From a virus, in IMG/VR virus record IMGVR_UViG_3300030101_000155, positions 1-28,531 of that record: a DNA stretch of 28,531 nucleotides; one strand, 5' to 3'. Shown here in pieces: positions 1-5,489 of this stretch. The position numbers and the translations under genes were made by a program. The notes below the pieces were generated by a model. The model searched no databases. It saw nothing but the letters and a program-made list of their open reading frames with translations, and had not been told where the DNA came from. Positions within the stretch are counted from its first letter, which is position 1. Every line of letters begins with the position of its first letter.

Positions 1-73
1 AATGAATCTTGAAAGGCCTATGCAGAGCAGCAAATTAACATTAAGAGATTTCTTAACTCCTGATTTAACGTAA
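1..73 (+). CDS. 3' end of the head-tail connector gene (duplicate of 28431-28503)
   Basis: In-frame codons from position 2 read MNLERPMQSSKLTLRDFL and onward to a TAA at 71-73. This is the C-terminus of the 186-residue connector-like protein encoded in full at 27943-28503. It is here only because the contig ends overlap. It is not a separate gene. In the circular molecule the stop overlaps the ATG of the next small gene (TAATG). Confidence 0.9.
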   Translation, partial: MNLERPMQSSKLTLRDFLTPDLT

Positions 74-101
74 TGAAGAAACACTATAAACCAAAAAACA
101 C
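1..101. repeat. Terminal direct repeat, left copy
   Basis: Bases 1-101 match 28431-28531 at 100 of 101 positions. The single difference is C at 99 against T at 28529. It either marks a circular assembly overlap or a terminal redundancy. The unique genome length would be 28,430 bp. Confidence 0.95.
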
Positions 102-195
102 AAATATAACTAAGCTTAAATCCTACTTGGAAACTAAGCCTAAATCAAATAAAAATGACAGATTTAAAAGACACAATACAAGTAGGGTTAGCTAA
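73..195 (+). CDS. Small basic protein of 40 residues, unknown function
   Basis: ATG at 73 overlaps the connector stop codon (TAATG) and the frame runs to TAA at 193-195. The product begins MKKHYKPKNTNITKLKSYLE and is rich in Lys, Arg and Asn with no hydrophobic segment. The only polymorphism between the two terminal repeat copies (C99/T28529) falls in this frame and is synonymous (AAC/AAT, Asn), which mildly supports coding. It overlaps the following membrane-protein gene by 41 bp in another frame. I do not recognise a family. It may be a minor DNA-binding or structural protein, or its only role may be translational coupling. Confidence 0.5.
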   Translation: MKKHYKPKNTNITKLKSYLETKPKSNKNDRFKRHNTSRVS

Positions 196-316
196 CGGAT
201 CAGCTATTGGTTTTAGCCTAACAGATTGCAACGAAATATTAACTTTTGTATCCTTAGTTTTGGCAATAGGATTTACAATTTATAAATTTATAAAATATGA
301 AAACAATAATTTGTAA
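155..316 (+). CDS. Holin-like small membrane protein (53 residues)
   Basis: The ATG at 155 is preceded by AAAA and the frame runs to TAA at 314-316. The product starts MTDLKDTIQVGLANGSAIGF and has one strong hydrophobic helix at about residues 29-46 (ILTFVSLVLAIGFTIYKF), followed by a short charged tail. The N-terminal pattern 'DLKDTIQVGLANGSAI' followed by one helix and 'YKFIKY' resembles small holin-like proteins I remember from flavobacterial phages. It lies about 290 bp upstream of the M15 endolysin and forms part of a chain of overlapping genes, which fits a lysis module. A holin or antiholin role is inferred from size, topology and neighbours; a pinholin or another membrane effector is possible. 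Confidence 0.65.
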   Translation: MTDLKDTIQVGLANGSAIGFSLTDCNEILTFVSLVLAIGFTIYKFIKYENNNL

Positions 317-377
317 AATAATAAACATAATAACAGGTGGCAGGTATTGCTTAAATTTATGTGGTAATTGCAGATGA
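297..377 (+). CDS. 26-residue Cys-rich micro-ORF
   Basis: ATG at 297 lies inside the end of the holin-like gene and the frame ends in a TGA that overlaps the next ATG (ATGA at 374-377). The product is MKTIICKIINIITGGRYCLN followed by LCGNCR, with four cysteines, the last pair as CGNC. The 4-bp ATGA overlap is the same coupling used by many genes in this genome. The family is unknown. It could be a tiny metal-binding or membrane-associated peptide, or it could only bridge ribosomes between its neighbours. Confidence 0.4.
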   Translation: MKTIICKIINIITGGRYCLNLCGNCR

Positions 378-505
378 AAAAAAGAAAATTAAATAGCATT
401 AATCCAAAATACCATAAGCAAGAAAAAAAAGCAATTAAAGCTCGTAAAGAGTTTGTTAAAGAGGTTAAAGGGTGCAAAATCTACAAAACCTATTATTTAA
501 CATAA
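374..505 (+). CDS. 43-residue Lys/Arg-rich protein, unknown function
   Basis: ATG at 374 overlaps the stop of the preceding micro-ORF by ATGA and the frame ends TAA at 503-505. The product starts MKKRKLNSINPKYHKQEKKA and is strongly basic, with a predicted helical middle and one cysteine. No membrane segment or known domain is visible. The complementary strand reads as an apparently hydrophobic ORF (280-477), which is a shadow of these Lys-rich codons. Its position between the holin-like gene and the endolysin suggests a small accessory of the lysis or late operon, without direct evidence. Confidence 0.5.
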   Translation: MKKRKLNSINPKYHKQEKKAIKARKEFVKEVKGCKIYKTYYLT

Positions 506-528
506 TAAATTAAAAAAACAATGCTCTT

Positions 529-591
529 CTCTAGTGTTTTTAAGTTATACTTTTTTTGATACTACCATACTAGAAAGGCATAAAAGTCGCT
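529..591 (+). repeat. Element B: diverged copy of the 2022-2085 intergenic element
   Basis: The 100-bp gap between the genes ending at 505 and starting at 606 contains TAGTG followed by a T-run, then ATACTAGA (567-574), a 10-bp spacer and AGTCGCT (585-591). The control region at 2022-2085 has TAGTCG, ATACTAGA (2061-2068), a 10-bp spacer and AGTCGCT (2079-2085) in the same order. The spacing between the last two words is identical (18 bp). The function is unknown; it may be a shared regulatory or replication site. A second local oddity follows: a tandem 10-bp repeat GCTTAAAATG just before the endolysin start. Confidence 0.45.
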
Positions 592-605
592 TAAAATGGC
601 TTAAA

Positions 606-980
606 ATGGCTAAAACAATTAATCTAAAATATTTTAAACTATCAGAATTTGATAGCCCAGATGAACTAGGATCAGGTTCAAAAATGGACAAAAAATTCCT
701 AGAAAAATTAGACTATGCTAGGCATAATGCAGGCATTCCATTTAAAATTAATAGTGGATATAGAACTAAGGCGTGGAATAGTAAAGTGGGTGGGCGTGTA
801 GGTTCTAGCCATAAAAAAGGAATAGCAGCAGATATTGGATATAATGGCAGTAGAGATAGATATATAATAGTCAAATCTTTAATGGAGGTGGGAATAACAA
901 GAATTGGAATCGGCAAGAGTTTTATACATTGTGATGTTGATAAACAAAAAGACCAAGACGTTATTTGGCTTTATAATTAA
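606..980 (+). CDS. Peptidase M15 family endolysin (D-Ala-D-Ala carboxypeptidase-like)
   Basis: This 124-residue protein probably cleaves peptidoglycan stem peptides to lyse the host. It has the M15 zinc signature: S-x-H-x(3)-G-x-A-x-D-like SSHKKGIAADI at residues 67-77 (His69, Asp76) and the HxD motif FIHCDV with His108. The upstream NSGYRT at 49-54 is also typical. The frame is open from a GTG at 534, but the family normally begins near 'NLKYFKLSEFDSP', and ATG 606 gives MAKTINLKYFKLSEFDSPDE, so I chose 606. The length is usual for single-domain phage M15_3 enzymes. There is no signal peptide, so it should need a holin; holin-like genes lie on both sides (155-316 and 1010-1204). Confidence 0.88.
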   Translation: MAKTINLKYFKLSEFDSPDELGSGSKMDKKFLEKLDYARHNAGIPFKINSGYRTKAWNSKVGGRVGSSHKKGIAADIGYNGSRDRYIIVKSLMEVGITRIGIGKSFIHCDVDKQKDQDVIWLYN

Positions 981-1009
981 AATAAATTTACTAACTAAAA
1001 TAAATAATC

Positions 1010-1204
1010 ATGAATGACTTTTTAAACAAGTATCTAATTGGCTCTATGCTTCGCAGCCGCAAGTTCTGGTACACAGTAATTGGAATTATAACAACTCTAT
1101 TGAGTGACACTTTTGGTTTAAATCCAGAAGAGGTTAAAAACATTTTAATCAGTATTGGTGCTTTAGTATTAGGGCAAGGCTTTGCAGATGCAGCAAAGAA
1201 GTAA
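1010..1204 (+). CDS. Holin-like two-helix membrane protein (64 residues)
   Basis: This protein has two probable membrane helices, about residues 19-37 (RKFWYTVIGIITTLLSDTFG region) and 42-60 (VKNILISIGALVLGQGFADA region), separated by a short polar turn. The short length, the 'SRKFW' entry and the 'LGQGFADAAKK' end resemble small phage holin or inner-membrane proteins placed beside endolysins. It starts 29 bp after the M15 gene, and its last 17 bp overlap the phosphoesterase start. A holin role is likely, but the 53-residue protein at 155-316 is a competing candidate; one may be the antiholin. Confidence 0.65.
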   Translation: MNDFLNKYLIGSMLRSRKFWYTVIGIITTLLSDTFGLNPEEVKNILISIGALVLGQGFADAAKK

Positions 1205-1931
1205 TAATAGATACAGATTAAAGCCGCAAGAGATAGCGGTTATTGAAAAAATGAGGGCAACAAATGAGAGGAGGAAGCTTATCATACCAGATTTGCATGC
1301 TCCTTTCATTGAGCCTGGATTCTTTGAGCATTGCCGAGAAATCTATCAGAAATGGGATTGCACGTCCGTACACTTTACAGGGGATTTGTTGGACAATTCA
1401 TTTTCATCTTTTCATGAGATAGCCCCTGATGGGAAAAGTGCAGGTGATGAACTAGCCTTAGCAATAGAACAGATTAAGCCTTTTTGGGAAGAATGGAAAG
1501 AAGCAACTGTTTGCATTGGCAACCATGATGCTATTATCAGCAGGAAGCTAGTGGCATCAGGTTTATCACAGGCTTGGCTTAAAGATTTTAATGATGTATT
1601 AGGCACACCAGGGTGGGTTTGGAAAGATAAATTTGTAGAAGATGGGGTCATGTATATACATGGCACAGGTAGTTCAGGTAGAAATGGGGCTATCAATAGG
1701 GCTATAAATTGGAACACAAAAATTTGTCAGGGGCATATACATACTGAAACTAGCATTATATATCATGCGAATCAAGATAATTTATTATGGTCTATGCAAT
1801 TAGGATCAGCATTTAATGTAAATTCTTATGCAGCAAACTATGCTAAAAACTTTACTAAAAAACCAATTATAGCAGTAGGTGTTATATTAGATAATGGGCG
1901 TTTACCTATTTTAGAACCAATGAACTTATAA
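1188..1931 (+). CDS. Calcineurin-like metallophosphoesterase
   Basis: The 247-residue product carries the metallophosphoesterase motifs in order: D-x-H (DLH, residues 35-37), GD (65-66), GNHD (111-114) and GHIH (182-185), which together hold a two-metal centre. An extra HGTG at about 158-161 matches the histidine between GNHD and GHxH in this superfamily. The frame is open from a TTG at 1182, but ATG 1188 (MQQRSNNRYRLKP) is the better start. It overlaps the holin-like gene by 17 bp. The substrate is unknown: phage members include nucleic-acid phosphatases and phosphodiesterases. Its place between lysis genes and the control region gives no functional hint. Confidence 0.88.
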   Translation: MQQRSNNRYRLKPQEIAVIEKMRATNERRKLIIPDLHAPFIEPGFFEHCREIYQKWDCTSVHFTGDLLDNSFSSFHEIAPDGKSAGDELALAIEQIKPFWEEWKEATVCIGNHDAIISRKLVASGLSQAWLKDFNDVLGTPGWVWKDKFVEDGVMYIHGTGSSGRNGAINRAINWNTKICQGHIHTETSIIYHANQDNLLWSMQLGSAFNVNSYAANYAKNFTKKPIIAVGVILDNGRLPILEPMNL

Positions 1932-2011
1932 TGACCGAAAAACAAATAAATACACGTCTTTTCATTTTATATATGCTTATAATATTAAGCGTGCTAATAT
2001 TCAGTTTATAA
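1931..2011 (+). CDS. 26-residue single-pass membrane peptide
   Basis: ATG 1931 overlaps the phosphoesterase stop (TAATG) and the frame ends TAA at 2009-2011. The product is MTEKQINTRLFILYMLIILS followed by VLIFSL: eight mostly polar residues, then an almost pure hydrophobic helix to the C-terminus. Coupling plus a clean membrane helix argue that it is a real gene. No family is recognised. It could be a lysis accessory, an exclusion peptide or an antiholin; these are guesses. Confidence 0.5.
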   Translation: MTEKQINTRLFILYMLIILSVLIFSL

Positions 2012-2021
2012 CCCCCCCCTT

Positions 2022-2085
2022 TAGTCGTTTTAAGCACTTTTAAAACTTTTTAATGGTAATATACTAGACGCCACCTAAAGTCGCT
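2022..2085 (+). repeat. Element A: intergenic element shared with 529-591
   Basis: It contains TAGTCG, TTTTAAG, a T-rich stretch, ATACTAGA (2061-2068), a 10-bp spacer and AGTCGCT (2079-2085). The same words in the same order occur at 529-591. AGTCG or AGACG recurs three times within this element (2023, 2066, 2079), giving it an iterated look. Confidence 0.45.
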
Positions 2086-2101
2086 AATCTAGTCAAAACA
2101 C

Positions 2102-2124
2102 TATTAACACTTAAATTGTTAATA
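2102..2124. repeat. Perfect 8-bp inverted repeat with DnaA-box-like arms
   Basis: The arms are TATTAACA (2102-2109) and TGTTAATA (2117-2124), separated by 7 bp. The right arm, read on the minus strand with one more base, is TTATTAACA, one base from the TTATTCACA form of the DnaA box. It lies upstream of an operon that encodes a DnaA-domain-IV-like protein (4005-4514). It could be an initiator site, a repressor operator or a weak hairpin. Confidence 0.55.
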
Positions 2125-2151
2125 ACTTTGTAAATAAAGTTGTAAATAATT
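2116..2151 (+). repeat. Three phased 12-bp direct repeats (iteron-like)
   Basis: TTGTTAATAACT (2116), TTGTAAATAAAG (2128) and TTGTAAATAATT (2140) follow each other exactly 12 bp apart, and a weaker copy, TTGTGTGAATTA, begins at 2150, two bases inside the third copy's end. The first repeat overlaps the right arm of the inverted repeat and the fourth provides the -33 TTG of the promoter. The arrangement suggests iterons or operator sites. Confidence 0.55.
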
Positions 2152-2180
2152 GTGTGAATTAAAAATAATATGTATCTTTG
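2150..2180 (+). promoter_or_regulatory. Bacteroidetes-type promoter for the early/middle operon
   Basis: TTG at 2150-2152 is followed after 20 bp by TATCTTTG at 2173-2180. This fits the Bacteroidetes primary-sigma consensus TTG (-33) and TAnnTTTG (-7). Transcription should start near 2185-2190, leaving a leader of about 22-27 nt before ATG 2212. A second TAnnTTTG (TAACTTTG, 2123-2130) lies 50 bp upstream but lacks a well-placed TTG. Confidence 0.75.
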
Positions 2181-2211
2181 CAGTATGAAAACAATATTAA
2201 AAACAAAGAAA

Positions 2212-2616
2212 ATGAAATCTGAATTACATAAAAAAATAGATACTCTAATAGAAAAAGGAAAGATATATGAATACTCTAATAGATGTTGGTTTACTTGTTA
2301 TATGACTTGGCTAAAACTTAAAAAAGATGAAAAATTAAGAACCAAAATAATAGAGGGCAAATATATAGGTTGGGGTACTCATTATTGGTTAGAGATAGAT
2401 AACCAAGAAATATGTGATCCTCATTATAAATTAACTAATGGAGATTTAGATTTTGACTTTGATTGGGATGGAAATTTCTTGCCTGATAGTTATAAAAAAG
2501 AAAAAAGCATAGACCCTTATAAACTTAAAATAGACAAAGAATCTCCTGAATTTAGACCATCTTATAATTGGTTAGGAAAAGAAAAATGGAGTAGAATATG
2601 GGATTTACAACAATAA
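2212..2616 (+). CDS. Early protein, possible papain/transglutaminase-like Cys-His-Asp fold
   Basis: This is the first gene after the early promoter. The frame is open from 2170 and has ATGs at 2170, 2185 and 2212. The -7 box covers the first and the expected transcription start covers the second. ATG 2212 follows AAAACAAAGAAA, almost the same leader as the next gene's GTG at 2641, so I chose it (134 residues). NRCWFTC holds a candidate nucleophilic Cys. THYWLEID and ICDPHY hold a candidate His and Asp, as in the 'C ... HxWLE ... xDP' layout of transglutaminase-like proteins of phages and bacteria. The rest is rich in Trp and charged residues. The catalytic reading is inference; it may instead be a host-takeover protein with no enzymatic role. 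Confidence 0.6.
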   Translation: MKSELHKKIDTLIEKGKIYEYSNRCWFTCYMTWLKLKKDEKLRTKIIEGKYIGWGTHYWLEIDNQEICDPHYKLTNGDLDFDFDWDGNFLPDSYKKEKSIDPYKLKIDKESPEFRPSYNWLGKEKWSRIWDLQQ

Positions 2617-2640
2617 TTTAAAAACTAAAAACAAAGAAAA

Positions 2641-2898
2641 GTGAAAACAAATTACAAAATTACAAACAAGGTAAGCGGTAACACGCAAATTATGAACCAA
2701 CAAGAAAAGGATATATTTTTTTCTTATAGCAAAACTCAAATGTCAAATTGGGATAAGTATGGAAAACGTAATATGATAGATGATTACGATATTGAAGCAA
2801 TTAATTATATAAACAAAATACCTGTTTGGCTAATGGCAAGTGTATTAATTGCAGCGACTATTTGCTCTATGTTGCTTCACATACAATTAAATTACTAA
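2641..2898 (+). CDS. Small tail-anchored membrane protein, unknown function
   Basis: GTG start at 2641 after AAAACAAAGAAAA, the same leader type as the gene before. The 85-residue product has a polar N-terminal part (about residues 1-60) and one hydrophobic helix near the C-terminus (about 61-79, VWLMASVLIAATICSMLLHI), so it is probably anchored in the inner membrane with the N-terminal part in the cytoplasm. No family is recognised. Its place in the early operon would suit superinfection exclusion or host modification, but nothing in the sequence proves this. Confidence 0.65.
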   Translation: MKTNYKITNKVSGNTQIMNQQEKDIFFSYSKTQMSNWDKYGKRNMIDDYDIEAINYINKIPVWLMASVLIAATICSMLLHIQLNY

Positions 2899-2900
2899 TT

Positions 2901-3266
2901 ATGGATTTGATTTGTCAAGATTTCCATTTCTATAATAATGAAGTGTATAAAAATATCTCTAAATTTTCTCCTGATGGTTGGTTCACAGACTTAGAAAAAG
3001 TAGAGCCTAGTATTAGAATATTTGGAACGCAACAACAAGTTAATGAAGCTTTAGATACTTATATAAAACTAACAGGACTTAATTTAAACGAATGTTTTGA
3101 TTATAAGCCAGAACCAAAAGGATCATATTGGTATGAGCATAGAAAAAGAAGATATGGAGAGAATGAAGCTATAACGCAAAATAAGATAGTAGAAAACAAA
3201 CTAAAAGAATATAAGGAATTATATAATAAACTAAGTAATAACAAAGCATTAATAACAACAATATGA
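2901..3266 (+). CDS. Hypothetical early protein (121 residues)
   Basis: ATG 2901 lies two bases after the previous stop. The frame is open further upstream from a TTG at 2826, but that part overlaps the membrane helix of the previous gene. The protein starts MDLICQDFHFYNNEVYKNIS. It is polar, rich in Tyr, Asn and Lys, and has a probable helical, charged C-terminal third. The stop overlaps the next ATG as ATGA. No known motif is visible. Confidence 0.7.
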   Translation: MDLICQDFHFYNNEVYKNISKFSPDGWFTDLEKVEPSIRIFGTQQQVNEALDTYIKLTGLNLNECFDYKPEPKGSYWYEHRKRRYGENEAITQNKIVENKLKEYKELYNKLSNNKALITTI

Positions 3267-3646
3267 AAACTAATATTTTAAAGGAAAAGTATATTAAGTA
3301 CGAATTAACAAAAGATGATGTTTTTAAGCATCAGCACTATATAATAATAACTAGAAGCGGTATAGAAAAAATACAAGCAATTGAAAATATACATATTACT
3401 TACAATGTAATTAAATGCGAAACAAATTTTGCTGCTGTTCAAGCTATCGCAATCAAAAACGAAAATACAATACAAACATTTGGATCAGCACTAAAAGGCG
3501 ATACATTTAAGGATGGCAACACCAATAGTTGGTATGTAATGGAAATGGCAGAGAAAAGGGCTATGAGCAGGGCAGTATTGAAGCTTACAGGTTTTTATGA
3601 ACTTGGGGTATTTGGAGAGGATGAATCAGAAGAATTTAAAAAATAA
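3263..3646 (+). CDS. Phage recombination/replication-associated protein, possibly ssDNA-annealing related
   Basis: The 127-residue product ends with WYVMEMAEKRAMSRAVLKLT and GVFGEDE. The pattern 'EMAEKRA-x-SR-x(2)-LKL-x-G-x-YE-x-GV-x-GE-x-E' recurs in small flavobacterial phage proteins and resembles the conserved core of ERF/Rad52-like annealing proteins (EMAExRAxxRA). It lies directly upstream of an SSB-like gene, the usual partner of an annealing protein. The N-terminal part (residues 1-70) looks like a beta-rich domain with TFGSALKGD. The assignment rests on a short motif and on context; it is shorter than typical annealing proteins. Confidence 0.5.
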   Translation: MKTNILKEKYIKYELTKDDVFKHQHYIIITRSGIEKIQAIENIHITYNVIKCETNFAAVQAIAIKNENTIQTFGSALKGDTFKDGNTNSWYVMEMAEKRAMSRAVLKLTGFYELGVFGEDESEEFKK

Positions 3647-3669
3647 TCAATTAAATAAATAAAAAAACT

Positions 3670-4002
3670 ATGGAAGTAAAAGGTAAATTAATTAAGAAGT
3701 TACAAGCTGAAGCAGGAACAAGTAAATCAGGAAAGACTTGGGAAAGTCAAACCTGCTTAGTAGACACAGAAGAAAAATTTAATAACATCATAGCTATCAA
3801 ATGCTTTGGGGATAAGGTTAAACAAATGAATAAGTTAAAAGAGGGTGATATGGTTACTATAAGCTGTAATGTTTATTCTAGGGAGTATAACGGAAAGTAT
3901 TATAATCAAATTGATGGATGGTTTTTTGAAAATCAAAATGAGAATCCAACCGATAATAGATCAGAATTTGTAACTACTGATGATAAAGATTTACCATTTT
4001 AA
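3670..4002 (+). CDS. SSB-like OB-fold protein (DUF3127 type)
   Basis: This 110-residue protein is predicted to bind single-stranded DNA. Residues 1-85 read as an OB-fold-like strand series (VKGKLIKKL, KTWESQTCLVDT, NNIIAIKCFG, EGDMVTISCNVYSREYNGKY). The C-terminus is acidic and ends DDKDLPF, closely matching the SSB tail (DDDIPF) that recruits replication and repair partners. The family resembles DUF3127 proteins of Bacteroidetes. It lies between the putative annealing protein and the DnaA-domain-like protein in the replication cluster. Confidence 0.8.
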   Translation: MEVKGKLIKKLQAEAGTSKSGKTWESQTCLVDTEEKFNNIIAIKCFGDKVKQMNKLKEGDMVTISCNVYSREYNGKYYNQIDGWFFENQNENPTDNRSEFVTTDDKDLPF

Positions 4003-4004
4003 TT

Positions 4005-4514
4005 ATGACTGAAGAATTAAATTTTAAAATGATTTGTGACCTTACAACAAGCGTATTAAACATGCCTAAAGGTTCTTTAGCATTAAGAAGTAGAAAACGA
4101 CCATTACAGGTTGCTAGAGCAGTAGCAGCCTATATAGGTAGGCTAGAGCAGAACATCCACAGAACAGTAATAGGGAAAGAATTAAATAGGGATAGAAGTT
4201 TAATCTATCACTATGAGAATACCCATAAACATAACTATGCAACCTGTTTAGTTTACAGAAATACTTTTAACAAAGTCTATGCAGCATTTGAAGATATTGA
4301 TAAAACAAAAAAGACTTTTAATAATGATGATGTTTTAAAAAGTCACTTGTTGCAAAATGGGGTTGTTGAAAGCCAAAAAGTACAAGTTTGTATAGAAGTG
4401 AAAAGTGGTAAAGCTATATGTATTATTAAAACATCTTACTTTGATTTTTCCAATCAATTTGAAAATATTAAGTTTGCCATGTTAAATCATCATTATAAAA
4501 TTAAAATTATTTAA
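4005..4514 (+). CDS. DnaA domain IV-like DNA-binding protein
   Basis: Residues about 25-75 contain SRKRPLQVARAVAAYIGRLE and then IGKELNRDRSLIYHYENTH. This matches the layout of the DnaA C-terminal domain: a basic 'R-x-x-ARxxAxYL' helix, then a helix-turn-helix with the 'IGxxxGRDxSTVxHA' pattern, here IGKELNRDRSLIYHY. There is no AAA+ ATPase part, so it would bind sites without ATP-driven unwinding. The C-terminal 90 residues are unassigned. It begins 2 bp after the SSB-like stop and overlaps the next gene by one base. DnaA-box-like sequences are present upstream at 2101-2125. It may act in replication initiation or regulation. Confidence 0.65.
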   Translation: MTEELNFKMICDLTTSVLNMPKGSLALRSRKRPLQVARAVAAYIGRLEQNIHRTVIGKELNRDRSLIYHYENTHKHNYATCLVYRNTFNKVYAAFEDIDKTKKTFNNDDVLKSHLLQNGVVESQKVQVCIEVKSGKAICIIKTSYFDFSNQFENIKFAMLNHHYKIKII

Positions 4515-5146
4515 TGGATAAGCCTAATTATTATGCCATAATACCTGCTGAGGTGAGGTACTCTAATTTAAAGCCTAATGCAAAGCTTTTATACGGAGAG
4601 ATAACTGCATTAAGTGGAAAGTTAGGGTACTGTTATGCAACTAATAATTATTTTGCTGAATTGTATGGAGTTAGTAAAAACACTATTAGCAGTTGGATTA
4701 GTGATTTAAAAAAATTAGGATTTATAAATGTAATTGTAGAAAGAAATGCTAAAAAGCAGATAATAAAAAGATGTATAGGTATTACGAAAAAGATGGATAG
4801 CCCTATACATAAAAAGATGAAAGGTAATAATACAAGTAATAATAATACAAGTAATATAAATATAACTAAAGAAAAATTTATTTTAGAGGTTATGACTTTT
4901 GATTATCCTAAAGATATGTTAGAGGATTTTATAAACTATTGGACTGAGGGAAAAAAGAAAATGAGATACCAAAAACAAAGTACATTTGAAATAAAATTAA
5001 GATTATTGCGTTGGCAAAAAAATCAAAAGAATTGGGATAAACCAAAAGCCATGAGTAAAATCCATCAACACTTACAGAAAAACTTAAACGTAAAAGAAAA
5101 ATTAAAAAAACAATTTGAAAATGAGAATAATAAAAACAATGTCTAA
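4514..5146 (+). CDS. Replication initiation protein with winged helix (O-like)
   Basis: The N-terminal domain (about residues 1-95) is a winged-helix type: 'AEVRYSNLKPNAKLLYGEI', then YGVSKNTISSWISDLKKLGF, as in phage replication initiators and helix-turn-helix domain proteins. A linker of Asn/Thr repeats follows (NNTSNNNTSNINIT, about 104-117). The C-terminal domain has FINYWTEGKKKMRYQKQSTF, a motif I associate with the C-terminus of Bacteroidetes phage and plasmid replication proteins. The linker is encoded by a perfect 15-bp tandem repeat, reminiscent of the lambda origin inside gene O. No helicase or primase was found, so the phage probably recruits host replication enzymes. Confidence 0.65.
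   Translation: MDKPNYYAIIPAEVRYSNLKPNAKLLYGEITALSGKLGYCYATNNYFAELYGVSKNTISSWISDLKKLGFINVIVERNAKKQIIKRCIGITKKMDSPIHKKMKGNNTSNNNTSNINITKEKFILEVMTFDYPKDMLEDFINYWTEGKKKMRYQKQSTFEIKLRLLRWQKNQKNWDKPKAMSKIHQHLQKNLNVKEKLKKQFENENNKNNV
4826..4855 (+). repeat. Two perfect 15-bp tandem repeats inside the replication gene
   Basis: AATAATACAAGTAAT occurs at 4826-4840 and again at 4841-4855, encoding repeated Asn-Asn-Thr-Ser-Asn. Iterons within the initiator gene mark the origin in lambda-like phages. It could equally be a simple linker expansion. Confidence 0.6.
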
Positions 5147-5489
5147 TGAAGATTTGCTAATGTGTTCTGTTGATTTAGTCAGTAAAACATACATAGAACT
5201 AGGGCAAAATAACGTGGAAGAGGATACAATATCTATAATGGCTCAAAGTTTAGCTACTGATCTTAAAAGAATGTATAAGAACTTTTATTTTGAAGATGCT
5301 GAAAACGCTTTTAATTTAGGCGTAAGAAGCCCTATAACAAGCGATTTTATACACTTAAACGTTCCAACCTATATAAAGTGGCTTAGAAAACATCAGCAGC
5401 TTATATGGGATGCTAGAGCAAGAGTAGACAAAGGTGAGAACCCAAAACAAGTTCCACATTTTAGAGAAGAACCAAAACTATTAAAATGA
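5139..5489 (+). CDS. Conserved phage protein, replication-cluster partner (unknown)
   Basis: The frame is open from a TTG at 5115, but ATG 5139 follows AAAAAC and gives MSNEDLLMCSVDLVSKTYIE (116 residues), overlapping the previous stop by 8 bp. The protein looks mainly helical, with 'SIMAQSLATDLKRMYKNFYFEDAENAFNLGVR' and 'VPTYIKWLRKHQQLI'. Proteins of this pattern follow the initiator gene in many Bacteroidetes phages. A helicase-loader-like role is possible but not shown. The stop overlaps the next micro-ORF by ATGA. Confidence 0.65.
   Translation: MSNEDLLMCSVDLVSKTYIELGQNNVEEDTISIMAQSLATDLKRMYKNFYFEDAENAFNLGVRSPITSDFIHLNVPTYIKWLRKHQQLIWDARARVDKGENPKQVPHFREEPKLLK

Larger units (their letters stand above)
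2012..2211 (+). promoter_or_regulatory. Main non-coding control region (candidate early promoter and origin)
   Basis: This 200-bp stretch is the longest gap without a gene. In order it holds a run of eight C (2012-2019), element A (2022-2085), an inverted repeat TATTAACA/TGTTAATA (2102-2109 and 2117-2124), three 12-bp direct repeats (2116-2151) and a TTG-N20-TATCTTTG promoter (2150-2180), then an A-rich leader. It separates the lysis genes from the early/middle operon. This dense layout suggests it controls early transcription, replication, or both. Confidence 0.7.

Noticed and set aside
280-477. Minus-strand ORF of 65 hydrophobic residues (possible membrane protein)
   Set aside because: It is the complement of Lys/Asn-rich codons of three small + strand genes; AAA/TTT codons give artificial Phe and Leu. 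No minus-strand promoter or other minus gene exists here.
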